Assembly (NCBI RefSeq): GCF_009671205.1
Contig: NZ_CP045309.1
Coordinates: forward strand, 2,666,001 to 2,730,000
Direction: 5' to 3'
Length of the DNA: 64,000 nucleotides
Source: Micromonospora terminaliae
Lineage (GTDB): Bacteria; Actinomycetota; Actinomycetes; Mycobacteriales; Micromonosporaceae
Under the pieces are notes generated by a model. It ran no database searches, was not told the DNA's origin, and worked only from the letters and a program-made list of their open reading frames with translations. Position 1 is the stretch's first letter. Each line of letters starts with the position of its first letter. A program made the translations under genes and the position numbers. Below, in pieces: positions 41,610 to 49,562 of the stretch.

Positions 41610-41948
41610 ATGCCCGCTTTCGGCGACCTGTTCACCGACCTGCGCGGCGAGGACCGGACGTTGCGGGTCAGCTACCACCCGGACCGCGGCGCCGTGGTGC
41701 TGTCGCTGTGGAGCGGCACGCTATGCCGCGGGTCGTTCCGGCTGCCCGCCGGCGACGTGGACCGGCTGCTCGGGCTGCTCACCGCCGTCCGGGCCGCCGC
41801 CGACGGGGACGATGCGGCCGGGCCGGGGACGGCCGCCGCCGAGGTCACGGCCCCGGCCGCCGAGCCGGCCGTCGAGCGCACCGGCGACATCTCGGGTACG
41901 GCCCGGCGCGTGGCCCTGCCGAGCGTGCCGGCGCCCCGGGTCGCCTGA
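41610..41948 (+). CDS. Small conserved-looking hypothetical protein
   Basis: This 112-residue protein has an N-terminal domain of about 60 residues (FGDLFTDLRGEDRTLRVSYH, GAVVLSLWSGTLCRGSFRLPAGDVDRLLGLL) with the feel of a small beta/alpha fold, then an Ala/Pro/Asp-rich disordered tail. ATG 41610 is preferred over ATG 41592 because GGAGAGG precedes it at nine bases. I do not recognise the family. No signal peptide or membrane segment is seen. It is transcribed toward the L,D-transpeptidase gene 81 bases downstream. Confidence 0.6.
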   Translation: MPAFGDLFTDLRGEDRTLRVSYHPDRGAVVLSLWSGTLCRGSFRLPAGDVDRLLGLLTAVRAAADGDDAAGPGTAAAEVTAPAAEPAVERTGDISGTARRVALPSVPAPRVA

Positions 41949-41981
41949 CCGGGCCACAACCGGACAAAAGTAGGGACTTTT

Positions 41982-42022
41982 CCCCTTCCGCGAATTACCT
42001 TCTGAACAGGAATTCGGAAGGG
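41982..42022 (+). promoter_or_regulatory. 5' leader hairpin overlapping the L,D-transpeptidase ribosome site
   Basis: CCCTTCCG (41983-41990) and AATT (41993-41996) pair with AATT (42011-42014) and CGGAAGGG (42015-42022), a 12-bp helix with a two-base bulge. The 3' arm runs into the purine-rich ribosome site (about 42018-42027) before ATG 42030. Confidence 0.4.
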
Positions 42023-42029
42023 AGGGACG

Positions 42030-42782
42030 ATGCTTCCCGCCTCGTCGCACACCAGTCGCCACCGCCGTCCCGCCTCGCGCGCCGCGCTCGGGATGGCCCT
42101 CCTCGTCGGGCTGGCCGGGCTGGCCGTACCGGCTGCCCCCGCCGTGGCCGCTCCGGCTACGGCCGCGGCCACTTCGCCCCCCGCCGCCGCGGCCGGGACG
42201 CTCGCCGCCGCGAGCCGGCCGCTCCTCCGCCAGGGTTCCCGGGGGACGGCGGTCACCACGCTCCAGCAGCGGCTCACCGCCCTGCGCTACGACGTGGGCG
42301 GCGTCGACGGCATCTTCGGGCCGTCGACGCACCACGCGGTCGTCGCCTTCCAGAAGGTCAACGGCCTGGTCCGGGACGGCATCGTGGGCCCGCGCACCTG
42401 GGCCGCGCTCGACCGGCCGGTCGTCCCGAAGCCGAAGTACACCCACGCCGGCTACTCGGTCGAGGCCAACCTCACCCGGCAGGTGCTCTACCTGGCCAAG
42501 GGCGGAACGGTGGTGCGCATCCTGGACGCCTCCAGCGGCAAGGCCAGCACCCCCACGCCCACCGGCAACTGGACGATGCAACGGCGCATCGACGGGTGGC
42601 GGCAGAGTGACCTCGGCCTGCTGTGGCGGCCGAACTACTTCTACCGCGGCTACGCCGTGCACGGCGCCACCTCGGTGCCCGCCTACCCGGCCAGCCACGG
42701 CTGCGTCCGGGTGCCGGTCCCGGCGATGAACCGGCTCTGGAGCACCATCGGCGTCGGCACCCCGGTGCACGTCTACCGCTGA
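42030..42782 (+). CDS. Secreted L,D-transpeptidase with peptidoglycan-binding domain
   Basis: This 250-residue exported protein has a signal peptide (residues ~18-42, ALGMALLVGLAGLAVPAAPAVA), a PG_binding_1 domain (LRQGSRGTAVTTLQQRLTALRYDVGGVDGIFG) and a YkuD domain with the catalytic motif YPASHGCVRVP (His223, Cys225). It forms 3-3 cross-links in cell-wall peptidoglycan, or attaches proteins to it. It is a single-gene unit with its own leader and a strong terminator after it. All catalytic residues are present. Confidence 0.9.
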   Translation: MLPASSHTSRHRRPASRAALGMALLVGLAGLAVPAAPAVAAPATAAATSPPAAAAGTLAAASRPLLRQGSRGTAVTTLQQRLTALRYDVGGVDGIFGPSTHHAVVAFQKVNGLVRDGIVGPRTWAALDRPVVPKPKYTHAGYSVEANLTRQVLYLAKGGTVVRILDASSGKASTPTPTGNWTMQRRIDGWRQSDLGLLWRPNYFYRGYAVHGATSVPAYPASHGCVRVPVPAMNRLWSTIGVGTPVHVYR

Positions 42783-42787
42783 CCGCC

Positions 42788-42826
42788 GACCGGCGCGGCA
42801 CCGGTGCGCCCGGGGCCGCGCCGGTC
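42788..42826. terminator. 12-bp perfect stem-loop after the L,D-transpeptidase
   Basis: GACCGGCGCGGC (42788-42799) is complementary to 42815-42826 and is followed by GTTT, so it resembles an intrinsic terminator. It starts six bases after the stop codon. Confidence 0.75.
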
Positions 42827-42882
42827 GTTTGCGGGGACGGAGCGCGGGAAGACGCCTTCCTCCAGGAGAGGGAGGCGTCGAG

Positions 42883-43281
42883 GTGGACCAGGACGAGTTC
42901 ATCGGCTCGGTGGCGAAACGCTGCGGCATGTCGCCGGAGCAGGCCGCGGCCGTCACGCGCGCCACGTTGACCACACTGGCGGAACGGATCGACGGCGGGG
43001 AGGCCCGGGACCTGGCCGACCGGCTCCCCGAGGCACTGCGGGCGTACGCCTTCGGCGGCAGCGAGACCGGCGAGCGCTTCGGGCTCGACGTCTTCGTGGC
43101 CCGGGTCAGCGGGCGCGCCGACATCGACGTGGAGCGGGCCCGCGACGGCGTGACGGCCGTGTTCGACGTGCTCCGCGACGCCGTGGACCCGGCCGGTTAC
43201 GCGGAAGCGGTCGCCCAGCTCCCGGCGGAGTACGGCGACGTGGTCGACCAGACCGCGCCGTTCGTCCAGCGCAGTCGGTGA
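42883..43281 (+). CDS. DUF2267-family protein
   Basis: This 132-residue protein shows the DUF2267 pattern: DEFIGSVAKRCGMSPEQAAAVTRATLTTLAERI, EARDLADRLPEALRAY, and RFGLDVFVARVSGRADIDVERA with repeats of a helical unit (two similar ~60-residue halves). The family is common near stress genes in actinobacteria but has no known reaction. GTG 42883 follows GAGAGGGAGGCG. The next gene lies 13 bases downstream and is likely co-transcribed. Confidence 0.8.
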   Translation: MDQDEFIGSVAKRCGMSPEQAAAVTRATLTTLAERIDGGEARDLADRLPEALRAYAFGGSETGERFGLDVFVARVSGRADIDVERARDGVTAVFDVLRDAVDPAGYAEAVAQLPAEYGDVVDQTAPFVQRSR

Positions 43282-43294
43282 CGGGCGCCGGACG

Positions 43295-43564
43295 ATGAGC
43301 GTGGGTGACGAGGATCCGCTGCGCCGGCCACCCGAGGCCGACGCGCAGGAGCAGCGCCAGGACGAGACGCTGGTGGGCCCGCCGGACACGATCGCGGACG
43401 CGGTGCCGGAGGCGACCGAGGCGGACCTGGCCGAGCAGGGCGTGCTGACCGCGCCGAGCGATGCGACGGGCCTGCCCGACGCGGTCCGCGACGACCTCAC
43501 GCCGGCCGACGCGGTGGAGCAGAACCAGGAGATCCCGCTGCCCGACGAGGAGCGCTGGGCCTGA
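43295..43564 (+). CDS. Small acidic hypothetical protein
   Basis: This 89-residue protein is rich in Asp, Glu, Ala and Pro and has low predicted structure (ADAQEQRQDETLVGPPD, EADLAEQGVLTAPSDATG). It looks natively unfolded. It is translated 13 bases after the DUF2267 gene and converges on the lipid kinase gene with a three-base gap. The ribosome site is weak, and its function is unknown. Confidence 0.5.
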   Translation: MSVGDEDPLRRPPEADAQEQRQDETLVGPPDTIADAVPEATEADLAEQGVLTAPSDATGLPDAVRDDLTPADAVEQNQEIPLPDEERWA

Positions 43565-43567
43565 CGC

Positions 43568-44497
43568 TCAGCGGTCCGGGCTGTCCGCCGCGGCCATCAG
43601 GCGCAGCGCGTTCGGGTCCAGCCCGATCCGCACCGGCGTCTCGCCGTAGGGCTCGCCGTCGACCTCGATCCGCGCGGGCCGGTCCGTCTCCAGCCAGAGC
43701 TGGCGGACCGCCAGGAACGGCTCGTCGCCGAGGGTGCGGCGGTACCCGGCCGCCGCGTTGCGCGCCGTCTCGCGCAGCAGGCCGCGCCGGGACGGCCCAC
43801 CCACGGGGTACGCGACCAGCAGCCGGTCGTCGGCGTTGGCGTCCGCGGTGATCGGCCGGCCGGCGTGGAAGCCGCCGTTGGCCACGTACACCTGGTGGGT
43901 GGCGAAGCCGTGCTCCCGCCCCTCGGCGCGCACGGTGACCCGCAGCGGCCGGTGCCGGGCCAGCAGCCCCAGCGCGGTCAGCGGGTACGCGAGCCGGCCG
44001 ACCACCCGCTTCAGCCGGGGCGGCGCGGTCAGCATGATGTCGGCCGACAGCCCGATCCCGACGTGGTTGGTGAACCGGGTGTCGCCGATCAGCCCCAGGT
44101 CGACGTCGATCACCTTGCCGTCGGTGAGCAGCGCGACGGCGGCGTCGAGGTCGAGCGGGACGCCGACGGTGCGGGCGAAGTTGTTCGTGGTGCCCAGCGG
44201 CAGCAGGCCCAGCGCCATGTCCCGGTGGGCGAGCAGCCGGGCGGCCGCGCCGATGGTGCCGTCGCCGCCCCCGGCGACCAGCAGGTCCGGGCCGAGGCCG
44301 GCGGCCTCGGCGAGCACCCGGTCCAGCTCGCCGGGCCGGTCGACCGGGTACGCGCCGAGCAGGGTGAAGCCCGCCGCGCGCAGTCGGGAGTGGACGGTCT
44401 CGTAGAGCCGGCGGCCCCGTCGGGAGTGCGCGTTGACGACCAGGGCCGCCCGTCGCCGTTCCCGGATCGCCGCCCCCAGCTCCTGCTTGGTCCGCAC
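43568..44497 (-). CDS. Diacylglycerol kinase-family lipid kinase
   Basis: This 309-residue protein matches the DAGK/YegS lipid and sphingosine kinase family: VVNAHSRRGRRLY, the nucleotide motif VAGGGDGTIGAAARLL, GLLPLGTTNNFARTVGVP and the C-terminal region with EVDGEPYGETPVRIGL. The GGDGT motif and its Gly-rich loop are intact. It probably phosphorylates diacylglycerol or a lipid alcohol at the membrane. Its start (GTG 44497) is preceded only by a weak site. It is near a drug exporter that runs in the same direction. Confidence 0.88.
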   Translation of the reverse strand: MRTKQELGAAIRERRRAALVVNAHSRRGRRLYETVHSRLRAAGFTLLGAYPVDRPGELDRVLAEAAGLGPDLLVAGGGDGTIGAAARLLAHRDMALGLLPLGTTNNFARTVGVPLDLDAAVALLTDGKVIDVDLGLIGDTRFTNHVGIGLSADIMLTAPPRLKRVVGRLAYPLTALGLLARHRPLRVTVRAEGREHGFATHQVYVANGGFHAGRPITADANADDRLLVAYPVGGPSRRGLLRETARNAAAGYRRTLGDEPFLAVRQLWLETDRPARIEVDGEPYGETPVRIGLDPNALRLMAAADSPDR

Positions 44498-44558
44498 GGT
44501 TCCCGACCCTATCCGCCGGCGCGCCGATCAGGGTCGCAACGGCGGGCCGGCGTCGAGG

Positions 44559-45836
44559 TCAGTGCGCCGCGACGGCGACCGCGGCCGGCTCGACCGCCGC
44601 CAGCCGGGCCGGCCGGACCACGGTGAGCAGCACGGCCAGCGCCAGCGCCATGCCACCGGCCACCACGGCGGCCATGGCCACGCTGCCGGTGCCCAGCACG
44701 CCGACCAGCGGCGCGGCGAGCGCGCCGACACCGAACTGGACGGCGCCCAGCAGCGCGGCGGCGGTGCCGGCCGCCTCACCGTGCCGGGACAGCGCCAGGG
44801 CCGGCGCGTTGGGCATGGCGAGCCCGGCCGCGGCGAGCACCACCCAGAGGGCGGCCAGCACGGCCGGCAGCCCGCCGACACCGGTGGCGGCGAAGGCCAC
44901 CAGCACCAGACCGGCCGCGGTGCCGACGATGAGCGCGGTGACCAGGATGCGCTGCGGGGTGTACCGGCGCAGCAGCCGCACGTTGAGCTGGGTGGCGGTG
45001 ATGAGCCCGACCGCGCCGGCGCCGAAGGCGAGCCCGAACTGCTGCTCGTCCAGCCCGTACCGCTGCTGGAAGACGAACGACGACCCGGCCACGTACGCGA
45101 AGAGCGCCGCCATGGCGAGCCCGGTGACCAGCACGAGCCCGACGAACGTCCGGTCCCGCAGCAGCGCGCGGTAGTCCCGGCCCACGGCGGCGACGCCCCC
45201 GTGGCGGCGGCGCTCCGGCGGCAGGGTCTCCCGGAGGCCGACCGCCGCGACCACGACCAGCAGCAGGCCGAAGACGGCGAGGGCCACGAACACCCCCCGC
45301 CAGTCCGACCAGCGCAGCAGCCCGCTGCCGAGGGTGGGCGCCAGGATCGGCGCCGCGCCCATCACCAGCATGAGCCGGGAGAACAGCCGGGCGAAGGCGG
45401 CGCCGCTGAACAGGTCGCGGACCACGGCCGTGGCGACCACCGAGGTGGCCGCCACGCCCAGGCCCTGCAGGACCCGGAGCACGCCCACCACCTGCACGGT
45501 TGGCGCGACCACGCAGAGCAGCGAGGCCAGGATGTGCAGCGCGATCCCGGCGAGCAGCGGCAGGCGCCGGCCCACCGCGTCGGAGAGCGGGCCGATCAGC
45601 AGCTGGCCGAGGGCGAGCCCGGCGAGGGTGCCGGTGAGGGTGAGCTGCACGGCGGCCGAGGTGGTCTCCAGGTCCGCGGTGATGGCCGGCAGCGCGGGCA
45701 GGTACATGTCGATGGTCAGCGGCCCGATCGCGATGAGCGAGCCGAGCACCAGCACGAGGCGCAGCTGCTGCCCGCGGCTCATCAGGTCACCCGGTGTCTC
45801 GGCGGTCGGGGCGGGAGAGGACTGCGCAGTGGTCAC
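44559..45836 (-). CDS. Bcr/CflA-type MFS drug exporter
   Basis: This 425-residue transporter has 12 predicted membrane helices and the DHA1/Bcr-CflA signatures: IGPLTIDMYLPALPAI at the first helix and LALGQLLIGPLSDAVGRRLPLL (motif A, with GRR). Start sites at 45878, 45869 and 45836 are all possible; GTG 45836 is shown, because the others add only weakly supported residues, and the core begins at MSRGQQLRLVLVLG. It probably exports drugs or chloramphenicol-like compounds using proton motive force. It diverges from the DUF427 gene. Confidence 0.87.
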   Translation of the reverse strand: MTTAQSSPAPTAETPGDLMSRGQQLRLVLVLGSLIAIGPLTIDMYLPALPAITADLETTSAAVQLTLTGTLAGLALGQLLIGPLSDAVGRRLPLLAGIALHILASLLCVVAPTVQVVGVLRVLQGLGVAATSVVATAVVRDLFSGAAFARLFSRLMLVMGAAPILAPTLGSGLLRWSDWRGVFVALAVFGLLLVVVAAVGLRETLPPERRRHGGVAAVGRDYRALLRDRTFVGLVLVTGLAMAALFAYVAGSSFVFQQRYGLDEQQFGLAFGAGAVGLITATQLNVRLLRRYTPQRILVTALIVGTAAGLVLVAFAATGVGGLPAVLAALWVVLAAAGLAMPNAPALALSRHGEAAGTAAALLGAVQFGVGALAAPLVGVLGTGSVAMAAVVAGGMALALAVLLTVVRPARLAAVEPAAVAVAAH

Positions 45837-45950
45837 ACCTGGCAGCAAATCACCGGGAGCGGATCTCATTCCCGTCATGACCGAAGGTGCCCCAGGTCAC
45901 ATCGGCTCGTTGAACCGTCCGCCGCAGGTCGGCACCGAGAGGAGAGACAC

Positions 45951-46715
45951 GTGCCCGAGTACCCCCAGCCGGCCGCCGAGGTCGGCCGGATCGAGCCGGC
46001 GCCCCGCCGGATCCGCGCCTTCCTGGCCGGCGAACTGGTCCTGGACACGAGCCGGGCGCGGTACGTCTGGGAGTGGCCGCCCTACCCGCAGTACTACGTT
46101 CCCGCCGCCGACGTCCGCCGGGACCTGCTGGTCGACGAGGGGCGCACCGAGGAGACCCCGTTCGGCGCCGCCCGGGTGCACGGGCTGCGGACCGGCGAGT
46201 TCGCGCGGGCCTCCTGCGCCCGGTGGTACGGCGCCGACGCGCCGCCCGGGCTGGCCGACACCATCCGGTTCGACTGGTCCGCTCTGGACGCCTGGTTCGA
46301 GGAGGACGAGGAGGTGTTCGTCCACCCGCGCAGCCCGTACGCCCGGGTGGACGCGCTGCGCTCCACCCGCCGGGTCCGCGTCGAGCTGGACGGGACCGTG
46401 CTGGCCGAGTCGACCTCGCCCGTGCTGGTCTTCGAGACCGGCCTGCCGACCCGCTACTACCTGAGCCGCACCGACGTGCGCTTCCGGCATCTGGTGCCGT
46501 CCCGCACCCGGACCGCCTGCCCGTACAAGGGGCGCACCAGCGGCTACTGGTCGGTGCGCGCCGGCGACCGGGTCCACCCGGATCTGGCCTGGTCGTACGA
46601 CTTCCCCACGGCCGCGTTGCTGCCGATCGCCGGGCTGGTGGCCTTCTACAACGAGAAGGTCGACCTCATCGTGGACGGGAAACGCCTCCCCCGGCCGCGG
46701 ACGCACTTCTCCTGA
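45951..46715 (+). CDS. Tandem DUF427-domain protein
   Basis: This 254-residue protein carries two DUF427 repeats. Each has a similar arrangement: RIRAFLAGELVLDTSRARYVWEWPPYPQYYVP in the first, and VRVELDGTVLAESTSPVLVFETGLPTRYYLSRTDV in the second, the latter ending with CPYKGRTSGYWSVRAGD and VAFYNEKVDLIVDGKRLPRPRTHF. The family is widespread in actinobacteria and has an unknown role; a ligand-binding beta fold is likely. GTG 45951 follows GAGAGGAGAG. No domain of known activity is seen. Confidence 0.83.
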   Translation: MPEYPQPAAEVGRIEPAPRRIRAFLAGELVLDTSRARYVWEWPPYPQYYVPAADVRRDLLVDEGRTEETPFGAARVHGLRTGEFARASCARWYGADAPPGLADTIRFDWSALDAWFEEDEEVFVHPRSPYARVDALRSTRRVRVELDGTVLAESTSPVLVFETGLPTRYYLSRTDVRFRHLVPSRTRTACPYKGRTSGYWSVRAGDRVHPDLAWSYDFPTAALLPIAGLVAFYNEKVDLIVDGKRLPRPRTHFS

Positions 46716-46721
46716 CCCGGC

Positions 46722-46750
46722 GCGGCGGGGCAGCGCGCGGCCCCCGCCGC
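46722..46750. terminator. 9-bp stem-loop after DUF427 gene
   Basis: GCGGCGGGG (46722-46730) pairs with CCCCGCCGC (46742-46750) across an 11-base loop, seven bases after the stop codon. Confidence 0.6.
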
Positions 46751-46843
46751 TGCGTAGGGTGAGGGCCGCGGTCCGTGACCTCACGGCCGGCGCCGTCGGG
46801 GTCCGCACCGCCACCATCGCCGCCGCACGGGAGGAGCGTCACC

Positions 46844-47677
46844 GTGACCGCCACCGACTGGACCGCCGAGGTCGCGGGCGTCGGCCGCTACGCCGAGGTC
46901 AACGGCATCAACCTCTACTACGAGACGCACGGCACCGGGCACCCGCTGATCCTGTTGCACGGCGGGCTCGGCTCGGGCGAGATGTTCGGGCCGGTGCTGC
47001 CCGCGCTGGCCGCGCGCCACCAGGTCATCGCCGTCGACCTGCAGGGTCACGGCCGCACCGCCGACGTCGACCGCCCGCTCGACCTGCGGACGATGGCCGA
47101 CGACATCGCCGCGCTCATCGACCACCTCGGGCTGGACCGGCCCGACCTGGTGGGCTATTCGCTCGGCGGCGGGGTGGCGCTGCGCGCCGCCGTGGCCCAC
47201 CCGGAGAAGCTGGGCCGGCTCGTCGCGGCGTCCGCGCACGTGCGCTCCGACGCCGTCTACGCCGAGATGCGCGCGCAGCAGGGCCAGGTGACCGGCGCCG
47301 CCGCGGAGTTCATGAGGGACACCCCGATGTACCAGCTCTACCAGCGGGTGGCGCCGCGTCCGGAGGACTTCCCCCGGCTGCTCGACAAGATCGGTGCGCT
47401 GATGGCCGAGGACTTCGACCTCACCGAGGAGGTCCGCAACCTGCGGGTGCCGACGCTGATCGTCGCCGCCGACGCCGACATGGCGCCGCCGAGCCACTAC
47501 GTCGAGGTGTTCAAGCTGCTCGACGGCGGTCTGCGCGACGGCGGCTGGGCCAACGAGGGCCGGCCGAAGGGCGGGCACGCGCTGGCCATCCTGCCGGGGC
47601 TGACCCACTACAGCATCTTCACCTCGCCGCTGTTCGCGGCGGTCACCCTGGCCTTCCTCGACGAGCCGGCGGGCTGA
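46844..47677 (+). CDS. Alpha/beta hydrolase
   Basis: This 277-residue enzyme has the classic alpha/beta hydrolase layout: oxyanion region LILLHGGLGSGEMFG, nucleophile Ser in LVGYSLGGGVALRAAV, the acid Asp in LIVAADADMAPPSH, and a His in GLTHYSIF near the C-terminus. The lid is moderate in size. GTG 46844 follows GGGAGGAG and the start lies 8 bases downstream of that site. A substrate such as a lactone, ester or epoxide cannot be chosen. It converges on the sugar permease gene with a six-base gap. Confidence 0.87.
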   Translation: MTATDWTAEVAGVGRYAEVNGINLYYETHGTGHPLILLHGGLGSGEMFGPVLPALAARHQVIAVDLQGHGRTADVDRPLDLRTMADDIAALIDHLGLDRPDLVGYSLGGGVALRAAVAHPEKLGRLVAASAHVRSDAVYAEMRAQQGQVTGAAAEFMRDTPMYQLYQRVAPRPEDFPRLLDKIGALMAEDFDLTEEVRNLRVPTLIVAADADMAPPSHYVEVFKLLDGGLRDGGWANEGRPKGGHALAILPGLTHYSIFTSPLFAAVTLAFLDEPAG

Positions 47678-47683
47678 GGGCGG

Positions 47684-48607
47684 TCAGCCCTTGCGGCCGG
47701 TGGTGGCGATGCCCTCCACGAAGTGCCGCTGCGCCAGGAAGAACAAGATGATCATGGGTACGGTGGCGATCACGCTGCCGGCGAGGACGATCTCCCACTG
47801 CTGCTCGCCGCCGTACCCGAACCGGTCGAGGATCACCTTGAGCCCGCGGGGCAGGGTGTAGAGCTGCTCGTTGCGCAGGTAGATGAGCGGCTTGATGAGG
47901 TCGGTCCAGCTCGCCTTGAACTCGAAGACGAACGCCACGAGCAGCGCCGGGCGGATCAGCGGGAAGGCGAGCTTCCAGAACAGCTGCGGATAGCTCGCCC
48001 CGTCGACCCGGGCCGCCTCGAAGTACTCGCGGGGCAGCGAGAGGAAGAACTGCCGCAGCAGGAAGATGTAGAACGCCGACCCGAAGAGGTTGCCGGCCCA
48101 CAGCGGCACCTGGGTGTCGACGAGGCCGAGCCGGTTCCAGATCAGGTAGGTCGGGATCATGGTGACCGCGAACGGCAGCATCATGGTGGCGAGCACGAGA
48201 CCGAAGAGCAGGTTCCGGCCGGGGAAGCGGAAGTACGCGAACCCGAACGCCACCCACGCGCTGGACAGGGTGGCCGCGGCGGCGGCCGCCACCCCGACCA
48301 CCACGCTGTTGAACAGCCAGGTGAGCAGCGGCATGGCGTGCCAGGCCTCGGCGTAGTTGTCCGGCGCGAACGGCGTGGGCAGGAAGCCCGGGGCGAAGAC
48401 GTACTCGCGGGGCCGTAGCGAGGCGCTGACCAGCCAGACGAACGGCAGCATGAAGATCACCGCCGCGGCCACCAGGGTGACGACGAACAGGACCCGCTGC
48501 CAGCGCGGTCGCGGGCCGTCCTCCCGCGCCCGGTCCGGCCGGGGCGCCACGGGCGCGACCGCGGTGCTCGCGACGCCGGTGCCCACCGGCTGACTCGTCG
48601 TGGTCAC
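47684..48607 (-). CDS. Second sugar ABC permease, MalG type
   Basis: This 307-residue permease has six membrane segments and the EAA loop (YFEAARVDGASYPQLFWKLAFPLIRP). A longer cytoplasmic N-terminus precedes the first helix (VTLVAAAVIFMLPFVWLVSAS). GTG 48607 overlaps the stop of the MalF-type gene by four bases. As in the first sugar operon, there is no ATPase gene. Confidence 0.9.
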   Translation of the reverse strand: MTTTSQPVGTGVASTAVAPVAPRPDRAREDGPRPRWQRVLFVVTLVAAAVIFMLPFVWLVSASLRPREYVFAPGFLPTPFAPDNYAEAWHAMPLLTWLFNSVVVGVAAAAAATLSSAWVAFGFAYFRFPGRNLLFGLVLATMMLPFAVTMIPTYLIWNRLGLVDTQVPLWAGNLFGSAFYIFLLRQFFLSLPREYFEAARVDGASYPQLFWKLAFPLIRPALLVAFVFEFKASWTDLIKPLIYLRNEQLYTLPRGLKVILDRFGYGGEQQWEIVLAGSVIATVPMIILFFLAQRHFVEGIATTGRKG

Positions 48608-49554
48608 CGGTCCTCCCCCTCGTAGTAGACGAACCGGTTGCTCAGCTTCACCTGCACGGCCGTGATGATCAGGATGATCACGAAGAGCAGCCAGGCCATC
48701 GCCGAGGCGAAGCCCATGTGGAGGAACTGGAACGCCTCCTGGAACAGGTGGATCACGTAGAACGACGCCGCGTCGCTGTTGAACGAGCCCTGCGTCTGCC
48801 GGTTCCCGAAGTACATGGTGTAGACCTCGGTGAACATCTGCAGCGACGCGATCGTGTTGACGATCAACGTGAAGAAGAGCGCGCCTGAGATCATCGGCAG
48901 GGTCACGTGGCGGAACCGCGCCCACGCGCCGGCCCCGTCGAGGTCGGCGGCCTCGTACAGATCCCGCGGCACGTTCTGCAAGGCGGCCAGGTAGATGATC
49001 ACAGTGGAGCCGAGGCTCCACAGGCTCATCAGCACGATGCCGGGCAGGACCCAGTCCGGGTCGGTGGTCCAGCTCGGACCGTCGATCCCGAGCAGCGCCA
49101 GGCCGCGGTTGATGAGGCCGTCCTGGGTGTTGAGCAGCAGCAGGAACAGGATGCCGACGGCCACCGCCGGGGTCATCACCGGCAGGTAGAAGACGGTACG
49201 GAAGAAGCCCTGCCAGCGGCCCACCCGCTTCAGCAGCAGGGCCAGCCCCAGCGAGATCAGCATCACCAGTGGCACGTGCAGGGCCGTGTAGTAGACGGTG
49301 TTGCCGAGGCTGCGCGCCACCTGCGGATCCGACACGAGCTGCCGGTAGTTGTCCAGGCCGCTCCACCGCGGCGCGTTGATCACGTCGTACTCGGTGAAGC
49401 TGAGCCAGAGGCTGGCGATCATCGGGCCGGCCGTGAACACGAGGAACCCGACGATCCAGGGCGCCAGGAAGACGTACGCCCAGCGGGCCTCCCGCCGGGC
49501 CAGCGGCGTGCGGCGCCGCCGGCCCGGGACGGGAGGGGTGACGGTGGTGGCCAT
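48604..49554 (-). CDS. Second sugar ABC permease, MalF type
   Basis: This 316-residue permease has six membrane segments and an EAA loop (DLYEAADLDGAGAWARFRHVTLPMISG). It begins with a basic cytoplasmic stretch (RRRRTPLARREARWAYVFLAPW). ATG 49554 lies 8 bases after the substrate-binding protein gene stop, so the three genes form one operon with the MalG-type gene. The ligand is not known. Confidence 0.9.
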   Translation of the reverse strand: MATTVTPPVPGRRRRTPLARREARWAYVFLAPWIVGFLVFTAGPMIASLWLSFTEYDVINAPRWSGLDNYRQLVSDPQVARSLGNTVYYTALHVPLVMLISLGLALLLKRVGRWQGFFRTVFYLPVMTPAVAVGILFLLLLNTQDGLINRGLALLGIDGPSWTTDPDWVLPGIVLMSLWSLGSTVIIYLAALQNVPRDLYEAADLDGAGAWARFRHVTLPMISGALFFTLIVNTIASLQMFTEVYTMYFGNRQTQGSFNSDAASFYVIHLFQEAFQFLHMGFASAMAWLLFVIILIITAVQVKLSNRFVYYEGEDR

Positions 49555-49562
49555 GTCGGGGC

